This document shows positions 23,607 through 25,065 of a stretch of DNA of 25,065 bases, piece after piece. The stretch comes from Deltaproteobacteria bacterium (GTDB lineage Bacteria > Desulfobacterota > DSM-4660 > Desulfatiglandales > HGW-15), in the NCBI GenBank assembly GCA_020060215.1, contig JAGVAP010000040.1, forward strand, positions 1-25,065, in the 5' to 3' direction. The translations under genes and the position numbers were made by a program. Positions within the stretch are counted from its first letter, which is position 1. Every line of letters starts with the position of its first letter. The notes below the pieces were generated by a model. The model did not search any database. It was given only the letters and a program-made list of their open reading frames with translations, and was not told where the DNA came from.

Positions 23607-23631
23607 GGGCAAGCCGGCGGTGGCTTTGCCC
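23607..23631 (+). terminator. Hairpin between btuB and btuF
   Basis: GGGCAAGCC pairs with GGCTTTGCCC across a 6-nt loop with one bulged T. There is no U-run after it, so it is not a regular intrinsic terminator. It may protect the btuB message end or set the btuB:btuF ratio. Confidence 0.35.
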
Positions 23632-23665
23632 AACTGAGCGGCGGACGTAGGAAGAGGATCAGCGC

Positions 23666-24565
23666 ATGATAAACCTTTCCCCATGGATGCTCTTTTGGTT
23701 CCTTTTCCAGGTGCTGAGCATTCCTTTACACGACGCAACGGCAGGGACCTTCCGGGATGCCTTGGGAAGAGAGGTGCGCCTGGCCGGGGTCCCGAAGCGG
23801 ATCATCGCCCTGGCCCCGAGTGTGGCCGAAATCCTCTTTTTTCTTGGGCTTGGTGAGCGGGTGGCGGGAGTGACCGATTTCAGCACCTATCCTCCAGAGG
23901 CGGCCCGGAAGCCGAGGGTGGGGAGCTTCGTTCACATGAACGTGGAGAAAATCATCGACCTGAAGCCGGATCTGGTTGTAGCCACCGCGGAGGGGAACCG
24001 GCCTGAACTCGTTGCACTGCTGGAGCAGGCCCGGATCAAGACCTATGTCGTCAACCCGAGAAACGTGGCCCAGGTGATCGAGTGCGTGAGGGAGGTGGGG
24101 AGGGTCTGCGGGGTCGAGGAAAGGGCGGGTGCCCTTGCTGCGGACTTGCAGGCCCGGGTCGACAGGGTGGTCGGCAAGACCCTATTGGGCAACAGGCCGT
24201 CCGTCCTGTTTCAGATCAACCTGAGGCCTATCATGACGGTGAACCGGAACACACTCCATCACGACCTGATCCGATTGGCGGGCGGGAAGAACCTGTTCAT
24301 GGATGAACCTCTCACCTATCCCCGCATCAGCCTGGAAGAGGCGATCCGGCGAAGACCGGATGTGATCATCATCTCTTCCATGGAAAGGGGCGGGCGTTTC
24401 GAGGAGGCTCGCATCGAGTGGATGCGGTGGAAGGCCATCCCCGCTGTCCGGGACGGTCGGGTTTTCCTGATCGACTCGGATATCACGGATCGCCCATCGC
24501 CGCGGGCCTTTGTCGGGATCGAACGCATGGCAAGGATGCTTCACCCGGAGGCGGCATGGGATTAG
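23666..24565 (+). CDS. btuF: Periplasmic cobalamin-binding protein
   Basis: A 299-aa solute-binding protein of the BtuF/FhuD class (two lobes joined by a long helix). A signal peptide (about 1-26, MLFWFLFQVLSIPLHDATAG) has no lipobox Cys, so the protein should be soluble in the periplasm. The mature part begins TFRDALGREVRL, then VPKRIIALAPSVAEILFFLGLGERVAGVTDF and EKIIDLKPDLVVATAEGN, with C-terminal RISLEEAIRRRPDVIIIS, the usual class order. ATG 23666 follows AGGAAGAGGATC. It lies 64 bp after btuB and overlaps btuC by 10 bp. It delivers corrinoid from BtuB to the ABC transporter. Confidence 0.93.
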   Translation: MINLSPWMLFWFLFQVLSIPLHDATAGTFRDALGREVRLAGVPKRIIALAPSVAEILFFLGLGERVAGVTDFSTYPPEAARKPRVGSFVHMNVEKIIDLKPDLVVATAEGNRPELVALLEQARIKTYVVNPRNVAQVIECVREVGRVCGVEERAGALAADLQARVDRVVGKTLLGNRPSVLFQINLRPIMTVNRNTLHHDLIRLAGGKNLFMDEPLTYPRISLEEAIRRRPDVIIISSMERGGRFEEARIEWMRWKAIPAVRDGRVFLIDSDITDRPSPRAFVGIERMARMLHPEAAWD

Positions 24566-25065
24566 GGAACGGTCATGAGGAGCGTGGGAGGGCAGAGGCG
24601 CTGAGACGGCCGGTCACCCCGGCCAAGGTGCTGGGTATCTCCCTCGCTCTGGTGCTCCTGCTGGTTCTTTCTTCGGCCGGGTCTCTTCTGATCGGCACCG
24701 CCTCGATATCGCCTGCCCATCTCTGGGGATCTCTGACCGGTTCCCTGGACCTGGAGAGTTCTCAGGATCTGATCCTCTTTCGGGTGAGGCTCCCCAGGAT
24801 CATCCTGGCCGGGCTTGTAGGATACGCGCTCTCCCTGGGGGGCGTGGTTTTCCAGGCTATCCTCCGCAATCCCCTGGCAGATCCCTTCGTCCTGGGTGTT
24901 TCCAGCGGCGCGGCCTTTGGCGCGATTCTCGGGATCCTGTTCGGCTTCAGCTTTCACCTGGGTGTACCCCTTGCGGCCTTCCTGGGCGCCCTTCTGGCCA
25001 TCACGGTGGTCCTGTTGCTCGCAACCCGAAAGATGGGAACCGAATCCGCCACGATTCTCCTGACC
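24556..25065 (+). CDS. btuC: Cobalamin ABC transporter permease, 5' part
   Basis: The first 170 residues of a FecCD-type inner-membrane permease; the gene runs off the window end with an open frame. After a hydrophilic N-terminus (about 25 residues), a first membrane helix (ISLALVLLLVLSS) is followed by LILFRVRLPRIILAGLVGYALSLGG, VVFQAILRNPLADPFVLGVSSGAAFGA and further helices, the classic family signature. ATG 24556, with GGAGGCGGC upstream, overlaps the btuF stop by 10 bp and indicates tight coupling. A btuD ATPase gene is expected just beyond the window. Confidence 0.93.
   Translation, partial: MGLGNGHEERGRAEALRRPVTPAKVLGISLALVLLLVLSSAGSLLIGTASISPAHLWGSLTGSLDLESSQDLILFRVRLPRIILAGLVGYALSLGGVVFQAILRNPLADPFVLGVSSGAAFGAILGILFGFSFHLGVPLAAFLGALLAITVVLLLATRKMGTESATILLT

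Noticed and set aside
1..25065. CRISPR array, tRNA, rRNA or phage genes
   Set aside because: No regularly spaced repeats, tRNA-like cloverleaf, rRNA sequence or phage structural genes were noticed on either strand.

Overview
The window looks like chromosomal DNA from a Gram-negative, probably anaerobic or metabolically versatile deltaproteobacterium (Desulfobacterota, of the Syntrophobacterales/Geobacter type). It carries a TonB-dependent receptor, PAS-rich histidine kinases, stand-alone receiver domains, and a GEMM (cyclic di-GMP-I) riboswitch with the sequence style common in that group. It also has small Cys-containing proteins of a kind I associate with these genomes. Lineage is inferred from gene style, not from a marker gene. 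No rRNA, tRNA, CRISPR array or intact mobile element was seen.

Layout. (1) 1-3766, plus strand: a histidine kinase cut by the window edge and broken by a one-base frameshift, a receiver-like protein lacking the phospho-Asp, a canonical receiver, a two-CBS protein, a FemAB-type aminoacyltransferase and a small cupin. (2) 3770-4141: a decayed minus-strand coding relic, possibly of a transposase. (3) 4208-10920: a cation-homeostasis block with a CPA1 K+/H+ antiporter (NhaP2-like), a tandem universal stress protein, a TraB-like protein on the minus strand, a CPA2/Kef-type antiporter and a short MgtE-type Mg2+ transporter. (4) 11072-12337, minus: NAD(P)-dependent glutamate dehydrogenase.

(5) 12548-15136: a second-messenger block. 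A c-di-GMP-I riboswitch is fused to an intrinsic terminator that shares its 3' half, so ligand binding should permit transcription of a 71-aa four-Cys protein. Converging on it from the minus strand is a PilZ gene overlapping a membrane class III nucleotide cyclase gene by ATGA, followed by a 64-residue PAS fragment. (6) 15194-20930, minus: a universal stress protein, a STAS-like protein, two related single-domain receivers flanking two small proteins of 80 and 82 aa, a NarL-type regulator and its cytoplasmic four-PAS histidine kinase partner. (7) 21189-25065, plus: a cobalamin uptake operon with promoter, cobalamin riboswitch, perfect intrinsic terminator, btuB, btuF and a btuC cut by the window end.

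Together the genes deal with sensing (phosphorelay, c-di-GMP and probably cAMP), ion balance and stress, plus B12 import. The most striking regulatory element is the c-di-GMP ON switch at 12583-12689. Next come the PilZ-cyclase overlap beside it and the receiver/small-protein cluster at 15773-17666.
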